Positions 26,901 to 39,492 of a DNA stretch of 64,000 bases are shown here, piece by piece; position 1 is the stretch's first letter, and each line of letters opens with the position of its first letter. A program made the translations under genes and the position numbers. A model generated the notes under the pieces. It did no database searches, was not told the origin of the DNA, and was given only the letters and a program-made list of their open reading frames with translations. The stretch is from Struthidea cinerea (lineage: Eukaryota > Chordata > Aves > Passeriformes > Corcoracidae): assembly GCA_013397865.1 (NCBI GenBank), contig VZTI01004400.1, forward strand, positions 2,949,198 through 3,013,197, given 5' to 3'.

Positions 26901-27517
26901 GAGAAGTGCAGCACTTGGATTCTATTTGTCATTCTGCTTCTTGTTTGTTATTAAATGTAAATGCATAACATGGCTGGAAATGTATGTTTCAGAAAGGCAG
27001 ACAGGCTAGAGGTTAGTGACGTGATTTATGCCTTGTTAGCTTCTTTACTGTCTCAGCTTTACCATTTATTTGATGGTCCTTTTGGTTAACTTAAGAGATG
27101 AACTCTGGGTAGGCAGAAGAGGGGATTAATTTACTTTTGGAGCTCATGGGAAAGAAGCTATTTCTCAACTTCTGTCTGTCCCTCTGATGAAAAGAGGGAC
27201 TTTGACTCTTTGAAAAGGTGAATCTTGACTTTATAATGATAATTTGCTCTTAGAAATTATTTGAAGTTAGAACATTTGGCACTGTATAAAAGTACATAAA
27301 AGAGCACGTATAAAAGATCTCAAGTTCCTGCCTTGAGGAATATACATACCAATTAGAACATAGTAATATGTAGTACACATATTATGCATTAGGGGCAAGG
27401 AACTATACTAAATTGAATGATGGGTTTAATTTTGGAAAATACTTTTGAGTCATTTTTGGAAAATATGCTTTTAAGAATGAATGAAAATATAATGAAAAAC
27501 CAGGTCTAAATGCAGTG

Positions 27518-28392
27518 TCAGAACACAAGCTCGTAAGTGGGAAACCGATATAAAAGATGTATTAGGGAGGGTGAGTCACTGCCCACACAAAAGAGAGTAG
27601 GGTGGAACTGTGTAGGTCCTTGAAGAAGAATGGCACTTGAACGTAACACGCAAGGCATATGGCATGGGTGTTGGCATCCTTTGATTTTTGGGAGAGCAGC
27701 AGACAGAGGGGGACAAGTTACAGGCTTGGTGGCTAGTGATGATTCTGTTGTAACTGAGGATATAAAAGCCTGAAGAGTGGGCATCTTCTGGTGAAGAGGA
27801 CAGAAGGGGCAAGGAGAAGGCACATGAGTGTGCTGGAATGTCCTGGCAAACAACAAGCCAGCGAGCAGGGACTGAAGCTGTACTAATGAGGGAGAGCCCA
27901 AATGGAAGAATTAGTCATGAAGAGCCCAAACAGGTTTGGGAGAGAGAAGGAAGTGAAAGTGCTCCTGGAAGTAGTAGAAGTGGTGGGGACAACTGAGAAA
28001 GGGCTGGAGGGCAGGCAGACAGATGGGGAAGAGCGGGGAAAAGAGGTGGCCTTTAAACTACATCTGCGGGATGGAAGTGGCTGGGAAGGGGGTGTGAGCC
28101 TGGCATCTGGCCTCAGGTGATCCAGAAGGAATCTGACAGGCAGGCAGTGTGCGTGGACAGCTGGGGCTGGGAGGCATGGTGGTGATGGAGGTGGGGTGGA
28201 GCCAGGTCGGAGAGCAGCAGTGAGGAGATCAGTGCCGCAGGAGTGGTGTGGGTGCAGGTGGGATGGACAGGGACGTGGGCTAAGGTGGAGGGTGCAGCGA
28301 CACGTGTAGCGATGGTGGTGTATTGAGGTCTCTGTTGTGAAGGGTGGTGAGGGGAGAGGGTGTTGGTGGGTGCATGTGGTACATACACTCAT
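27518..28392. other. Purine/G-rich + strand block with long minus-strand ORFs
   Basis: The + strand is strongly G- and A-rich, increasingly gtgg/ggag-rich towards 28390. On the minus strand two ORFs of 127 and 169 codons abut in different frames (27518-27901 and 27883-28392). The 169-codon product is dominated by Ser, Pro, Thr and His with no domain I know. Few minus-strand stops are expected from this composition, so I do not call a gene. It may be an old minisatellite-like or repeat-derived block. Confidence 0.45.
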
Positions 28393-28684
28393 TTCTTTGA
28401 ACGCAGTAATAAAGTCTAACTAATATTTTGTGATGCAAACAGATTGGTGTTCTTGGTGTATGTAATTCATGTTTTTATTACCAGTTGATAGATTTGTCTT
28501 GCAAGTTGTAGTTGTAGTGTATCGAAAAATAAATAAACCGGTAACAGCCTGTGCAACAGACCTTTCTTCCTTACAGGCTTGCTTGCTTGCTATGCTATGA
28601 GTGATAATTTCAGAGGTTTTGGTTTGTTTTGAAGTAGTTGCTCAGCATTTGGGTGTTGAGGCTGTTACAAGAGTATCTAAGTAC

Positions 28685-28696
28685 GGGGGGGGGGGG
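28685..28696 (+). repeat. Poly-G run (G12)
   Basis: Twelve consecutive G, unusual in this AT-rich setting; homopolymer length may vary or be a sequencing uncertainty. Confidence 0.8.
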
Positions 28697-30124
28697 TTTG
28701 TTCCTTTACTTTTTTCTGCTCTTAACTCTACCTTCCTGTACCCGAGGCCAGCAATGAGCTCAGGAATGGTTTTGGAGATTGATGTCCATCCAGGCCCTTC
28801 TTTTTCACAGAGGATGTAACACAGAATCATTTTCTGCACTTGGGTAAATTTCTGTCTATCTTTGGAGTTCTGCGAAAGTGCCTTGTGCACTGAGGGTGAA
28901 GGACAGGCCCAAAGGTTCCAAGTGTTTGATTAAATGGCAAGGAGAAGTACATGTACGGAGTAGTTCTGAACAGAGTTATCGGGGTTCATCTTGTGATTCC
29001 ACAATGTCCTGACCTGCCAAATTCTGAAGCATGCTTTACATTGTGCTGTTATGAGAGCAAAGTTGACAGGGTTGGTAAAATGTGCTATGAAATTGTATTT
29101 ATAAGGAGCGGATGGAATGTTTGTCTCTTTTAGGTGATATATTACAGTGATGTTCCACAGAGATAGTTCAGCACTTGATACCAAAATAAGCCAGGCCAAC
29201 AGACAGCTGAAAGATTTGATTTTGGGTTTAGTTTCTTTTCTCCTGACTGGAAGGTTTGAAATCCAGAAAAAGTCATCTTGTGCTTTGTATTCATTTGACA
29301 GATAAGAATATTGCTTTCTTCCCTTTGTGTTTAAACAAGTATATGAATGGAAAGAGGACAAAAGTAGTTATTTCAGTGTGCAAATCAACTCATGCTTTAT
29401 GGTTATGCCACTTTTATTGTACTGGCTATGCCTGTTTGCTTTTCTGTGCTGACCGGGAAGGGCCAATACCAGATTCAGTATATTTCAAAGTTGGATTTAT
29501 CACATATGTAATGGAAATGGCTTTTAATGATGATAACTGCAGAAAACTCTAAAATGAACTGTTGGAGTAATGCAGCAACAGCTGACCATCTCATCTTTAA
29601 AACTGCTGGTGAACTTAGGAACTTTTGATCCTTCTTTTAAACTGTTAGCAGTCAGCTGTCTTATTGCTATGTGTAAGATAAGCTCATCATCACAAATGAC
29701 ACTTGGGGATGGATTGATCTTCAGGGGTACTGTGTATTTTAGTTTAAAGAAGGTGAAGTGAAGGTATTTCTGAGACACTGGCTGTCCACAGATTGGCCTT
29801 CAGCACTGTCCTCTGCCATTTTGGGGCTGGTGGTGTCATGGAGCCAAAGCTGTGTGTGATTTAAGCAGCGCAGTAAGTACTGAGTCTCGGCTGAGAGCAA
29901 GCTTCAGCTTGGCTGATGTGGGATCTCTGAGGTGCAGTGTCTTCGCTTGGGCCTGGGCATAGTCTGCGTGCTTGAAATTCAGAAATGTTACAGAGTGTGG
30001 AAAAACTGTGATTGAAAGTCTTAATGAATTACCTGCTCAAGTTCTTAAACGTTTAAGAAAGCTTCCTAAAATAGTGCTTGTCCATCCTGTTTCATGCTTT
30101 CCAAGAGCTTACAGTGAAATACTT

Positions 30125-30168
30125 CATATATACACACACAGACACATACATACCTCTACACACACACA
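30125..30168 (+). repeat. TA/CA imperfect microsatellite
   Basis: Imperfect tata, caca and cata units over 44 bases. Confidence 0.8.
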
Positions 30169-30363
30169 AAAAGAACTAGCCCAACATCTGCAAATGTGTG
30201 TTTTCTGAGTTTTGTGTTGCTTCTCAGTGCTGAGCAGTGCTATCTCAGAAGGTAATGTTTAACAGAACGCTTCTGTGGTTTATTGCATATGATTATTCCT
30301 CCTTGTATTTCAGGGCACAGTCCCTCTGCCCTTTCTGTTCCACTCCTTCTCCCCTCCCCCCAG

Positions 30364-30390
30364 TTTTTTTTTTTGGTTTTTTTTTTTTTT
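30364..30390 (+). repeat. Poly-T tract with GG interruption
   Basis: T11, gg, T14; preceded by a short C-rich stretch. Confidence 0.8.
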
Positions 30391-31786
30391 CAATGCACTC
30401 TTCTTGCTTTTGTTTCACTGCTTTACAATTCCTTTATAATACTGTGGAAGGGGAAGAAGTAAGCAAACAACTTGGTGTTACTTCAGAAATAATTTTTGTT
30501 ACAGTAAGGTATTAGTAGTTATCAAGGCACAGTGCTGTAATTCTAAGTCTGTTAATGGGTTAACACTTGGCAACACTTCTATTTATAACGTGATGATTTT
30601 ACTGTTGTAGTTTGAGCAGTAGGATATATTAGGTATAAGCGAAATTAATTTATTACCTTGAATTTCTTAATTCTTCACACAGCTTATCTTGCAGCAATGG
30701 CCCATAGAAATAGTATTTACCTTCCATTGACCTGGTGAACCCATAACTGTAGCTAGTAAACTTGTTTGGTATTAAACATACAGCTTTATGCATTGAGGTC
30801 TGCTATGGACAAGTTGTTGCAGCACTGCACGAATCTACTAAAGCACTGAAGTTTGTTCCTTACTGGTGTAACTAACAGTTGTTAGTTGTGACAGAGTAGC
30901 ATTTGGGCTCTTAGGGCACAGTTGCTTTGTGTAACTTTTGCTGGGGTAGGAAATGAACAATTCAGAATGTTTACCTTCAATTATGCTCATGTTTTTCTTG
31001 CATTCAGGTCTGGATGTACACAGCACAAAGACATTCCAGTTTCGGTTAGTGGTACAGCTTCTGAATGATAGAAATTGATTTCATGGCACTGTGTGCAGTT
31101 ATGGCAGCTGAGGATGTGGTTTGTGTGTAGCTTGCATTGATGGGGCAGAGGAAAGAGGCAGCGAGAAGGGGTGGGTGTGTCTGTGTGTGCCATGGACTGC
31201 ACTCCTGCATTTTCTGCCAGCTGGTGATCCAGTCTTTTATACAGATAATGTAAAAATTGCAAAAAACCTAAGTATTTCCTTGTCCTGACACTGCAAATAA
31301 AAACAGATACTTTAAAATTTTTTTGCTGTTGCAAGATACAAACTGAGCTCGGAACAGAGCATATTGACAGAAAAATACCCCGCCCATACAGTTTGAAATC
31401 AGCGCCCACACTGAGGATTTAAAATGGCCATGTTACAACTCTGTGTAAATTGGTCTGCAGTGGAAACCCTAACAAGATCATTAAAGATAAAAGCACTGTT
31501 GGATGCTGGGAGAATACTGTGCTGCCCATATATATATGCATCTCCATAGACATGCATGAATAGACAGCATCAATGCCATCGATTTGAATAAGGAGGTAAT
31601 ACACAGTATTGAGGTGACTTTGCTTGTAACTGACTTATTTTTTTGTTTGAAACTATCAAACTGTAAATGTTTCTTCAACTTCTAAATCTTAGGCTTCGGG
31701 AATAATCAGCCACTAAACTAACTCCCTTGGTGGGTGTGGCCAAATAGGAAGACATTACTGTTATACTGAAGTAAAATGGAGGGGGT

Positions 31787-31841
31787 GTTGTTGTTGTTGT
31801 TGTTGGGGTTTTTAAAGTGTTTTTTTTTTTTTATTTTTTTT
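31787..31841 (+). repeat. (GTT)n microsatellite followed by poly-T
   Basis: About six gtt units (31787-31805), then, after a short spacer, a T tract with one a (31820-31841). Confidence 0.8.
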
Positions 31842-33359
31842 CAGAAGTAGTTGATGCTTATTTTCAGAATTAATGATACTGTTACAGCATGTCAAAATAA
31901 GAGCTTTTGACTTGCCAATATATATCATTAATGACCCTAGGAAAAGAAAAATCACATCTGCACTAGTGCAGTTCTTGGCTTTTCTAGGGCTGATCAATAA
32001 TCACATTGTGCATTCATTCCCACTAGCCCCCCACCCTGCGAGGTCAACTTTAACTACTAGTCTTTACATTTCAGAAAAAGGACATAGACTGCCTTATGCA
32101 TTAGTAATATCAGTCTCAGGGTTTCCTTTGGGTCTAATTTACTGTTACCCATCAAAAAAATTGGTAACTTTTTTTTTAATTTAGGTTCTTTATCTGTAAT
32201 TTTTCAGGAGAACTTTTCTCTTCTGTGTTCTGGTGCTGCTGTGCTGAGAGGTCTGAGTAGAAACTGGACTCAGAATGCTGAGGTTTGCTATGGTTGTGCT
32301 ATTTAAATGGATCCTCTCTTGATTGTATTGTAGCATCTGACAATGACAATGGGAGAACAACAGTTTCAGGGCCTCATGTCTGGATGGTAACGCAGCTGTT
32401 GCAATAAAGTCTTGTTATGGTTGACCAGTCACATTTGGACAGTTATTTCTAATTAGAAGTTCTTATTTACATTGCATTAGAAAATAGTTTGAAGCAAGCT
32501 GGTAGATGTTCGGGTGAAGTTAGTTCATATTCTTCTCCTTGCCTTGAAAGATTAATGTTGCTTTTTGTTTTGTCCTGCAGCCAGAATAAGTAGCCTTGAA
32601 AAAATCTTGCCGTTCAAATAAGCTTTTTTTTTTTTTAAATGTAATGTAATGGTCTCCAGCAACTGCTGTAAAATAAAGGATTATTGTGGGTAGTTCTGTC
32701 AGTGTTAGACATCACCAATAGTTTTAAGTCTTGTGATGGCATTTTGTGATTTCTGCATTGTTGGGTTTTTTTTCCATGAAAGTACTAGTGTTACTGATTC
32801 CCTTTTATTCATTTCTTCATATTAGGGGGAAATGTAGTTTGTTCATAATGGATTATTGATTGGTCTGCGAACAGCAGAAGCCCCAAGGCCTTGTCATCAA
32901 TGGTACTTACTCTCCCACTAGTGAATGCATCGCTTCATGCAGCCATTCGCAACCTCAGTCTGTAGAATATAAGCCCGTAATTGTTACTCTTGTGCAGCAC
33001 AGTTTTTAGGGAGAGGAACTCTTCATTGTCGTTATGGGATTTTCCCCCTCAATTTGTTCAAAGAATAGTCCCTTTGTTTTGGTACCAAGATAAAGCTTGT
33101 CCTGGATGTTAATGATACATTTCAATTCATTGCTTAGAATACTACAGTGTAACTAGTAAAGTACATTTCTTTGTCTCTCAGAAGACAAACACGAACAGTA
33201 CACTAAAACACAAAATATGTACTGAGTGGGTGACAGCTCTGTGTTTCTCAACATACCCTGTAGCAGTGAGAAAACAAACTCCCCCCACCCCGCCTTGCTC
33301 CTGAACTGATTACTGAGGACCCACAAAAAAAATCTGGGTTACAGAGGTTTTGGTGACTT

Positions 33360-33600
33360 CATTTTGAGAGCGATCACCTTGTTCACCAAATGCATAACTC
33401 CAGCCTTTTTCAGCATTAGTGTTTTTGCCTTTATTTCTTGTGTTCTTTCCCCTACTAAGGGTGCGGCATCAGTTGGGAAAGGCCTGACTCTTCTTTCCTG
33501 GCTGCCGCTCGGAAGCCTGCTGCAAAATGTCATTAGCTCATGGAGGGAGAAAGACGTAAAAACACACGATATTTGGAGAAGCTCAAAATAATATCTCAGG
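33360..33600. promoter_or_regulatory. CpG-retaining complex patch, candidate regulatory element
   Basis: Several CpGs (gagcgatc, gtgcggc, gccgctcgg, gacgtaa, cacgat) fall in about 240 bases of non-repetitive sequence. No gene is recognised. Weak compositional evidence only. Confidence 0.18.
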
Positions 33601-35074
33601 GTTCAGACAGCATACTTTGCAAATGGGAAGAGCTTCACCAGCTGCAGGGGAAGGCTGGTTGAAAATAATTAGACAAAAAAAGTATTGCAAAATGCTGCCC
33701 AAGGATTTTAAAAGCCTGAGTGCAAATAGATTAATAGAAATTTCTTGTTTGTTTTTCCAGAAGCTTTTTATTTTTCTTTTTCAGTCCTGTGTCAGTTTTG
33801 GCAGGCTTAAACAGACTTCAGGAGGTCTGTTGTCAAGTTTGTGACTTCTAATAACTGGAAACATTTGGAAAATTTGCCAGTCTTCTGCAAGTGGCTTGGG
33901 ATTTTTTCATAGGGCTTTACTGGGTTAGTCTGGGTTACTGTCAAAAAATTCTTTCAGAACTGTGCTGCCTTTACCGTTATAGGTTGCAGAATGGCAGAAT
34001 TGCCTGCAAATTCAGGTACAGGCTTACTGTTTAAAGATAAGCTGGCTGTTCTGTGCTCTGGTGTAGTCTGTGGTCCATAGTCAGGTGATATGGTCTATAA
34101 GAGGCATTTGGGTAGGACTGGTGTGTAAATAAGGATGGCAGGATTGAGCCTTTAGTCAGGGTGATGGACTGATGACGCCCGTGGGATCTGGCTGTTCAGA
34201 AGAAGCCATGTCCCCTCCCAAAGTGAGGAGAAGGGCGTGCAGCGTAGAGCAAGGCTGGTGTGTGTGGAGGACAGTCTGTAGCCTGGGGAGAAAACATGGA
34301 GGGGGAGAAGGGTCTCTGCGGTTCAGTGAGCCCGAAGGCTGGGGGGGCAGTTGTAAAATGTTCTCTGTCTTTGTCTCCTCTCTTCCTGTGCTTCGCTCTG
34401 TTCTGGCCTCTCTTCCCTGAATGGCAAAGCCTGTTTGGCTGTGAGGCAACCTGAGCCTTCTCCAATCAGCAGAGATCCCCTCTTCAGGTTGCTGTTCTTG
34501 AAATACACAACTTCCTCAAATTCACCTCAATATTTACATGCTGTGTCCTATCATTTCATCATCTAGAAGGAATTTCGCTAAGATATTTTTCCACAAGATC
34601 ATGATTCCCCTTGGTTTTCTTTTTTTTTAAAGTCCTTGTTGCTCTTGGCAGAGGAACATGATGGAGTGATTGCAGTGTATGTTCAAACCTCTTGGAGACT
34701 GGAATAGCGATTATTTCTCCAGTGCATTACTCTTTCAGCTGGGACTTGAAATACACCCAGACTGAAAGCAGTTTGTTTTAAAAGATGCACTGAGCTATTT
34801 GAATAGTTCTGTGTATCTTCCCAAATTGTATTTTCTTCTGTATTACTTACTGAAGAGTTTTCCCTTCTTGCCTCTATGCAATATGATTTTTAAAATCATG
34901 TTTAATTGAAGAGAAATTTAAAAGAAATGTATGTTTGCTTGTTGTATGTTGGAACAGGAATAATTTTGTACATTCTTCTCTGTCTGCACTGCACAGCATA
35001 TTTGTATGTAAGAAATGAATTTGCAATTACTTGTCCAGTGTGGTATCTTTTGAATTCTTCTTTTCTTAATTTAT

Positions 35075-35084
35075 CCCCCCCCCC
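35075..35084 (+). repeat. Poly-C run (C10)
   Basis: Ten consecutive C in AT-rich sequence. Confidence 0.75.
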
Positions 35085-38000
35085 ACCAATTTTCCTGTGT
35101 TGTTTATTTTCAATTTCCCATTTTACTAATTGTTTTCCAAGAGACACAAAAGGTCCTTAGGAGGCTCTGTCCTTCCCTATGGGCAGTCCTCAATATCCTG
35201 GTCCTCTTCCAGAGTATTAAGGTGGGATGAAGAGAATAGTAATACATATTTCAGAGTGTTCCGATGTCACACAAAGTCCTCTTTCCCTATACTTCTGTGC
35301 ATGCTTCTCTGAAAGGAAGCAACTCCATCCGAGTTAATTTTAAAAACCAGAGAAGTTTTGATGCCTAAATGTTTGAGATAGAGTAGCTTCTGACAAGTAG
35401 TTGCTTTAAGTGGGTAGGAAAGCTTGTTTTCCCTTCAGGGGCACCAGGGGAATAAAAAAAAGTTTGTTAGTATTTATTCCCGTGTGGGTCAAGGCAAAGA
35501 ATCTAGTGAGGCAGTGGTGCCGGAAGAAACCTTATAACTAAAATACTTGGCTGTGCAAAGGCATTTCTCACACAACACCCCTCCTGTTTTTGGGTCTTTG
35601 TTCGTGTTTCTTTTCCATCTTGCTTTATATACCAAACTTCCATGTAAACAGTGATGATAAGTGGATTTTAAAGGGGCTGAAAATGCCTCATGGGTACTGG
35701 CCAGCTGCTTCTTACACAAACTACTGATTTCCTAGTTCAACAAAATAAACTGAATCTAGTTCCTATGCCCCTTAGAGTATCACATCTCCCCCAGGTAGCT
35801 GGATGGCATTTGCCATAGACTGCAGCACCATTAAAACACACAAAATATTTTTAAAGACTACATGTTAATTTACAGTTTACATTCACTTGTGTTTTCTTAT
35901 GGATTGCCTCTCTGTTAGTGGGGATTTCTCTGCTGTGACAGTCTGGCAGGAATCTGCAGGCTGGGTGTGACTGCAGTGGATTCTGTGTGATGAGCCAGTG
36001 CTACAGAACTGCAGGGTGAGCTTGGACCCAAGCAGTGAAAGGCTACTGGTTACTGCCTGAAATTACTGAGAGGTGAAACACTTTTGGTAGCCTGAGGGTA
36101 GCTGGAGGTGGCTGCATTCCATGCATGCTGATAGAGAATTATTTCAGAATACTTTAAAATTTGGAATTATTTCAAAATATAACTATGTTTATCATCACAG
36201 CCAGAAAGAAACAAAGATAACTACGGCAAAATTTTACTCCTAATGAAAGAGTAACTGGTGTTGTTTGATTTACCAGTTGTTGTCTTCCATCCATTCTGCC
36301 ACCTTTGATGTTTAGTAATTAATCCTGAGATAAAAATTATTTAGACAAAATGTAATTTTCTATTGTTAGGATTCTTTACAGATATTTTTTTCCTTATTTT
36401 GTGAGTTCAGTCTTCTAAATTGAAGCTTTTTTTAAAAGTTTTGATTTTATTTGCACTTTCCAGTGAGCAGTGCGTTTTGCTGTTCTGCAGAGACCCCTCT
36501 AGAAGAGTTACTTTTAAATAGCACTCAAATGATGCAAGGAGCGAGAAGTGAGTTTCTTATATATTTTTGTGTCAGTCAAGTTACCAAAGCATAAGGCTGA
36601 CCTCCACATACAGTGTAAACCAAGCTCAGATGTGGTGAACACCCTTCATCCCCCTAGAATTTTGTCTATGAAATACCAGACTTGAATTTTTGTGAGTTTT
36701 ACATGTGTATGAATTCAAATAATCCAAGTCTAGGGATACTTTATTTCAGCTATTAAAGTCACAGATTGTAGTGCACTGGCCAAGATAAAGTAATAAAGAT
36801 GAAAAAAAATTTCTCAGAATATTTTTGTGAAGACAATAACACTTTCATTAAGTATTTTAGACTAATAAAATTATTCAGTAGTTTTTTAACTCTGACATTT
36901 TTCCCCCTCAGGCCTAATTTAATACAGGACTAGGGGGATTTCCTGTGAGTGGCTAATACCCTTCTTATAAGTGATGCTTTCTTCACAGCCTCATTTTCAT
37001 AACTAAGTTTCATTAATGAAAATGCTATAAATAATTAAAGTGAAATATGTCAAGACTAAGCTCAGGGAATCTGTGGCCAAGTAAACAAAGGGACTGAAGC
37101 TTTGGATCTACATGTGCTTGGACTGCTGCATACAGCATTCTTGTCTAAGCTTGGCTCTTAAAGGTCTTTTGAACTTTCAGACAGGAAACACTGCAGAAAG
37201 TTGAGTTAAAATGGGCCCTACATTAAAAAATAAAAAAAAAAGTCGTTAGTCTAAAAACCAGCCTGCCAATAGAAGCAGTATTCTCACTTGTGTAAGCTGT
37301 AGAAAATTAAGAATGTATAAAACACATGAAGAAAATTGTTACCAAAGCTTTCTATTTTTTTTTCTGCAGTGGTGTGGAACATTTCAGAAGAAGCTGTGGC
37401 TTGCATTTAGCATAGTATATTTGAACAAGAACCTGATGGGGTTTTTTATTATTTAATGACTTTTAGGTTAAATCTTTGATTATAAGACAATATAGATTGT
37501 TAGTTGGCAGTTTTAGATTGTGGGTCACATAAATAAGATGTTACTCGAAGTTGTTTCATCCACTGAAAGGCAGTATAAACTGCACTTGTATTTGCTGTTT
37601 GGTGTGTTTGTACCTTCTGGTGCAGCCACAACTTCAGTAGCTCACGTCCTTTATTTACCCAGAAAGTTTCTTGTGAGGCTGTCCCTCACTTTGGTTTTAA
37701 ATGACTAATTTCAAAGGTTAGTTTAGATACTGTAGTTTGTAAACTTCATGCTCATATGGGCTCCTGAATTTTTGATTTTTTTTTTAATAATAAAAAAATG
37801 CTTCATTCAAGAAATGAAATTGCTTTCGTAACTCATCCCTTAAAAGTTATTGTCAGCTCTCTGATGAAAAGGTGGTTTGGGTTTGATGCTGTTTGATAAC
37901 ATCGAACATGCTAAATGGATACTAGATATGGAGAAAATCCAACTCAGAAATGAATGTCTTGTAGCAAGTAAGAGGGCTAGATTAAATTAAATGTAATGAA

Positions 38001-38565
38001 GTTCTTCTGTGGCCTGTGTCTGAGATGAGCATTGCAACAGTCTTACCTTGCTCTTTGTTAAGCTCATGCTGGCGATGTGGTTAGGCTGTTTGTTTACGTA
38101 TTGAGGAGACTCAAGAGGTGAATACAGTGACAAACCTTAAAATTTGCAGCTGTAGATCTGTAGCTGTTGGTTGAGTCATAGATGTCAAGTGATGGATGTG
38201 GGAATATATGGTCTTGTTAGTGCTCTGCATATTTTTAGCTACATTTTGAGAAGCTGATGTTTTCTTAATGTGGCAATAGATCAGTTCTCTTCATTAGAGA
38301 ATGCTGTGTTCTTTGATCTTAGTCATGTGGTGTTTGTAGTCCTTAATGAGGATAGGAGGGGGGGTAGATCTTGTTTCACAGTGTAGTAATTGGAAAAGAA
38401 ACAACCTATGTGGATTTTGATCATTGTTTTTTGCTGTATACAAGGTGGGGAGTTGCTGGTGTGTTCCGTCTTGCACTAAGATACTGACCCTTGCATTTAA
38501 TCGTGAAAAGATATAAAAACATTTAAACTTTTATTAATCTATTCTGTTAATCATAGTTTTTTCTT

Positions 38566-38583
38566 GGTTTGTTTGTTTGTTTA
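38566..38583 (+). repeat. (TTTG)n microsatellite
   Basis: Four tttg/gttt units. Confidence 0.7.
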
Positions 38584-38818
38584 TGGTTAAAATTCTGTTT
38601 CATTGAGGTGGGTGGTGGTGTCATTTCCTGTGTGTCATGTTGACATAAATCACTCACATTTGAGGTAAATTGATACATACATTATCACTTTGCTTTGTTA
38701 GTTTGAGACTAAAATTTATACTTGGAGGGGTTTTTTAGTTCATTGTCCAGCAGGAAATAACTTAGTTTTCATGAGTGCTTTGTCAGGCTCTGCATTCTTG
38801 TTTGCTCTGTAATCAAAG

Positions 38819-38961
38819 TGCTGAGCGTCCTCAGCCTTTGCGCCTGTTCTGTGCCTGCCACTTCAAGCGCAGCAGAGCTGTCTGAGACACAAAGTAATGC
38901 AGTTGCCAGCAGGAATATGATACTTGCTAAAGTCTCCAGGAAAGCCTTTTATCTTTGGCAA
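38819..38961 (+). other. Candidate noncoding upstream exon (ZNF516 leader)
   Basis: A GC- and CpG-richer patch than its surroundings ends in a strong donor-like sequence (ggcaa then gtaagtat, GT at 38962-38963), about 400 bases before the coding-exon acceptor. Possible acceptors are AG at 38817-38818 after a T-rich tract, or tcctcag ending at 38834; both are imperfect. A start as a transcription-initiating exon is also possible. The boundaries are uncertain and no transcript evidence is available. Confidence 0.22.
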
Positions 38962-39367
38962 GTAAGTATTTTACATGAAATTACACATGATGGTAAAGCC
39001 ACAGATTTAAAGTGTAATAACCCCCACAAGAAATGTTTTCCTTATTTAAGGTGCATTTTTAGCCAATTCTGCCTGGTTTAAAAACAAAAAATACTTTTAA
39101 AGTTTGCACTTCCTTCAAGACACTGATAGCAGTGTGTGGAAATGAGTATTTGCTCTTTTATGGATTTTACTTATTTAGTAATTACACTTGTCATTGAAGT
39201 CTAGAATATCAACAGAAAGAGAAACTACTGCCTTTTGGTGCAGTAGATTGTCATATGGTGTGCTTCTGAACGCGGAGTGAGTGATGGAAGCTGTTGAATT
39301 CAAAATATGAATAGGTTTGAATATATTTAAGAATCTGTACATTTGTATGATTCTGTTCTTGTTTCAG
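38962..39367 (+). other. Short intron-like spacer before the coding exon
   Basis: AT-rich sequence between the donor-like site at 38962 and the acceptor at 39367. It would be a roughly 400-base intron if the candidate upstream exon is real; otherwise it is simply the 3' end of the large upstream intron. Confidence 0.35.
39345..39367 (+). other. ZNF516: Splice acceptor of the ZNF516 coding exon
   Basis: A pyrimidine-rich tract (ttctgttcttgtttcag) ends in AG at 39366-39367 with no intervening AG, a good vertebrate 3' splice site. It places the exon start at 39368. In mammals the first coding exon of ZNF516 follows noncoding exons, so an acceptor here is expected. Confidence 0.7.
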
Positions 39368-39374
39368 GTGATCT

Positions 39375-39437
39375 ATGCCATCTGCTTACAGAGCACACAG
39401 AAATAAATTGGTGCTTTGGACTCTGCGGAGCAGCTGA
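39375..39437 (+). other. uORF 1 in ZNF516 leader (20 codons plus stop)
   Basis: ATG at 39375 reads 20 codons to TGA at 39435-39437, entirely upstream of the main start and in a different frame from it. The context is weak (t at -3, c at +4). It could lower translation of the main ORF if present in the mature leader. It has no recognisable peptide and may be incidental. Confidence 0.4.
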
Positions 39438-39459
39438 AAGGAGAAAGGCTACCCTGAGA

Positions 39460-39471
39460 ATGAAGCAATAA
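39460..39471 (+). other. uORF 2 in ZNF516 leader (3 codons plus stop)
   Basis: ATG-AAG-CAA-TAA minimal uORF, in the same frame as the main ORF. Its stop codon is the in-frame stop that closes the frame before the 39493 ATG. Minimal uORFs this close to a start codon can affect reinitiation, but that role is inference. Confidence 0.35.
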
Positions 39472-39492
39472 AACACCTCTCTGCAGAACCGT

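Larger units (their letters stand above)
22401..27500. other. Noncoding: intron or 5' flank of ZNF516
   Basis: No coding sequence recognised. It contains a TTTA microsatellite (23312-23334), a CR1-like fragment (from 23698) and a short perfect inverted repeat, TGGACCA/TGGTCCA (24441-24447 and 24456-24462). The remainder is AT-rich. Confidence 0.6.
28393..33350. other. Noncoding: intron or 5' flank of ZNF516
   Basis: No coding sequence recognised. It contains a G12 run, CA/TA repeat, poly-T tracts and a GTT repeat, listed separately. Otherwise it is AT-rich unique-looking sequence. Confidence 0.6.
33601..38818. other. Noncoding: intron or 5' flank of ZNF516
   Basis: No coding sequence recognised. 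A C10 run lies at 35075-35084 and a TTTG repeat at 38566-38583. A GC-richer stretch around 34170-34460 opens several overlapping short ORFs on both strands but has no family-like product. Confidence 0.6.

Noticed and set aside
27883..28392. 169-codon minus-strand ORF as a gene
   Set aside because: Product is Ser/Pro/Thr/His-rich with no domain; the purine-rich + strand removes minus-strand stops, so the open frame is expected from composition.
34156..34465. GC-richer multi-ORF stretch as an exon
   Set aside because: Three overlapping frames on both strands are equally open and none has family-like features.
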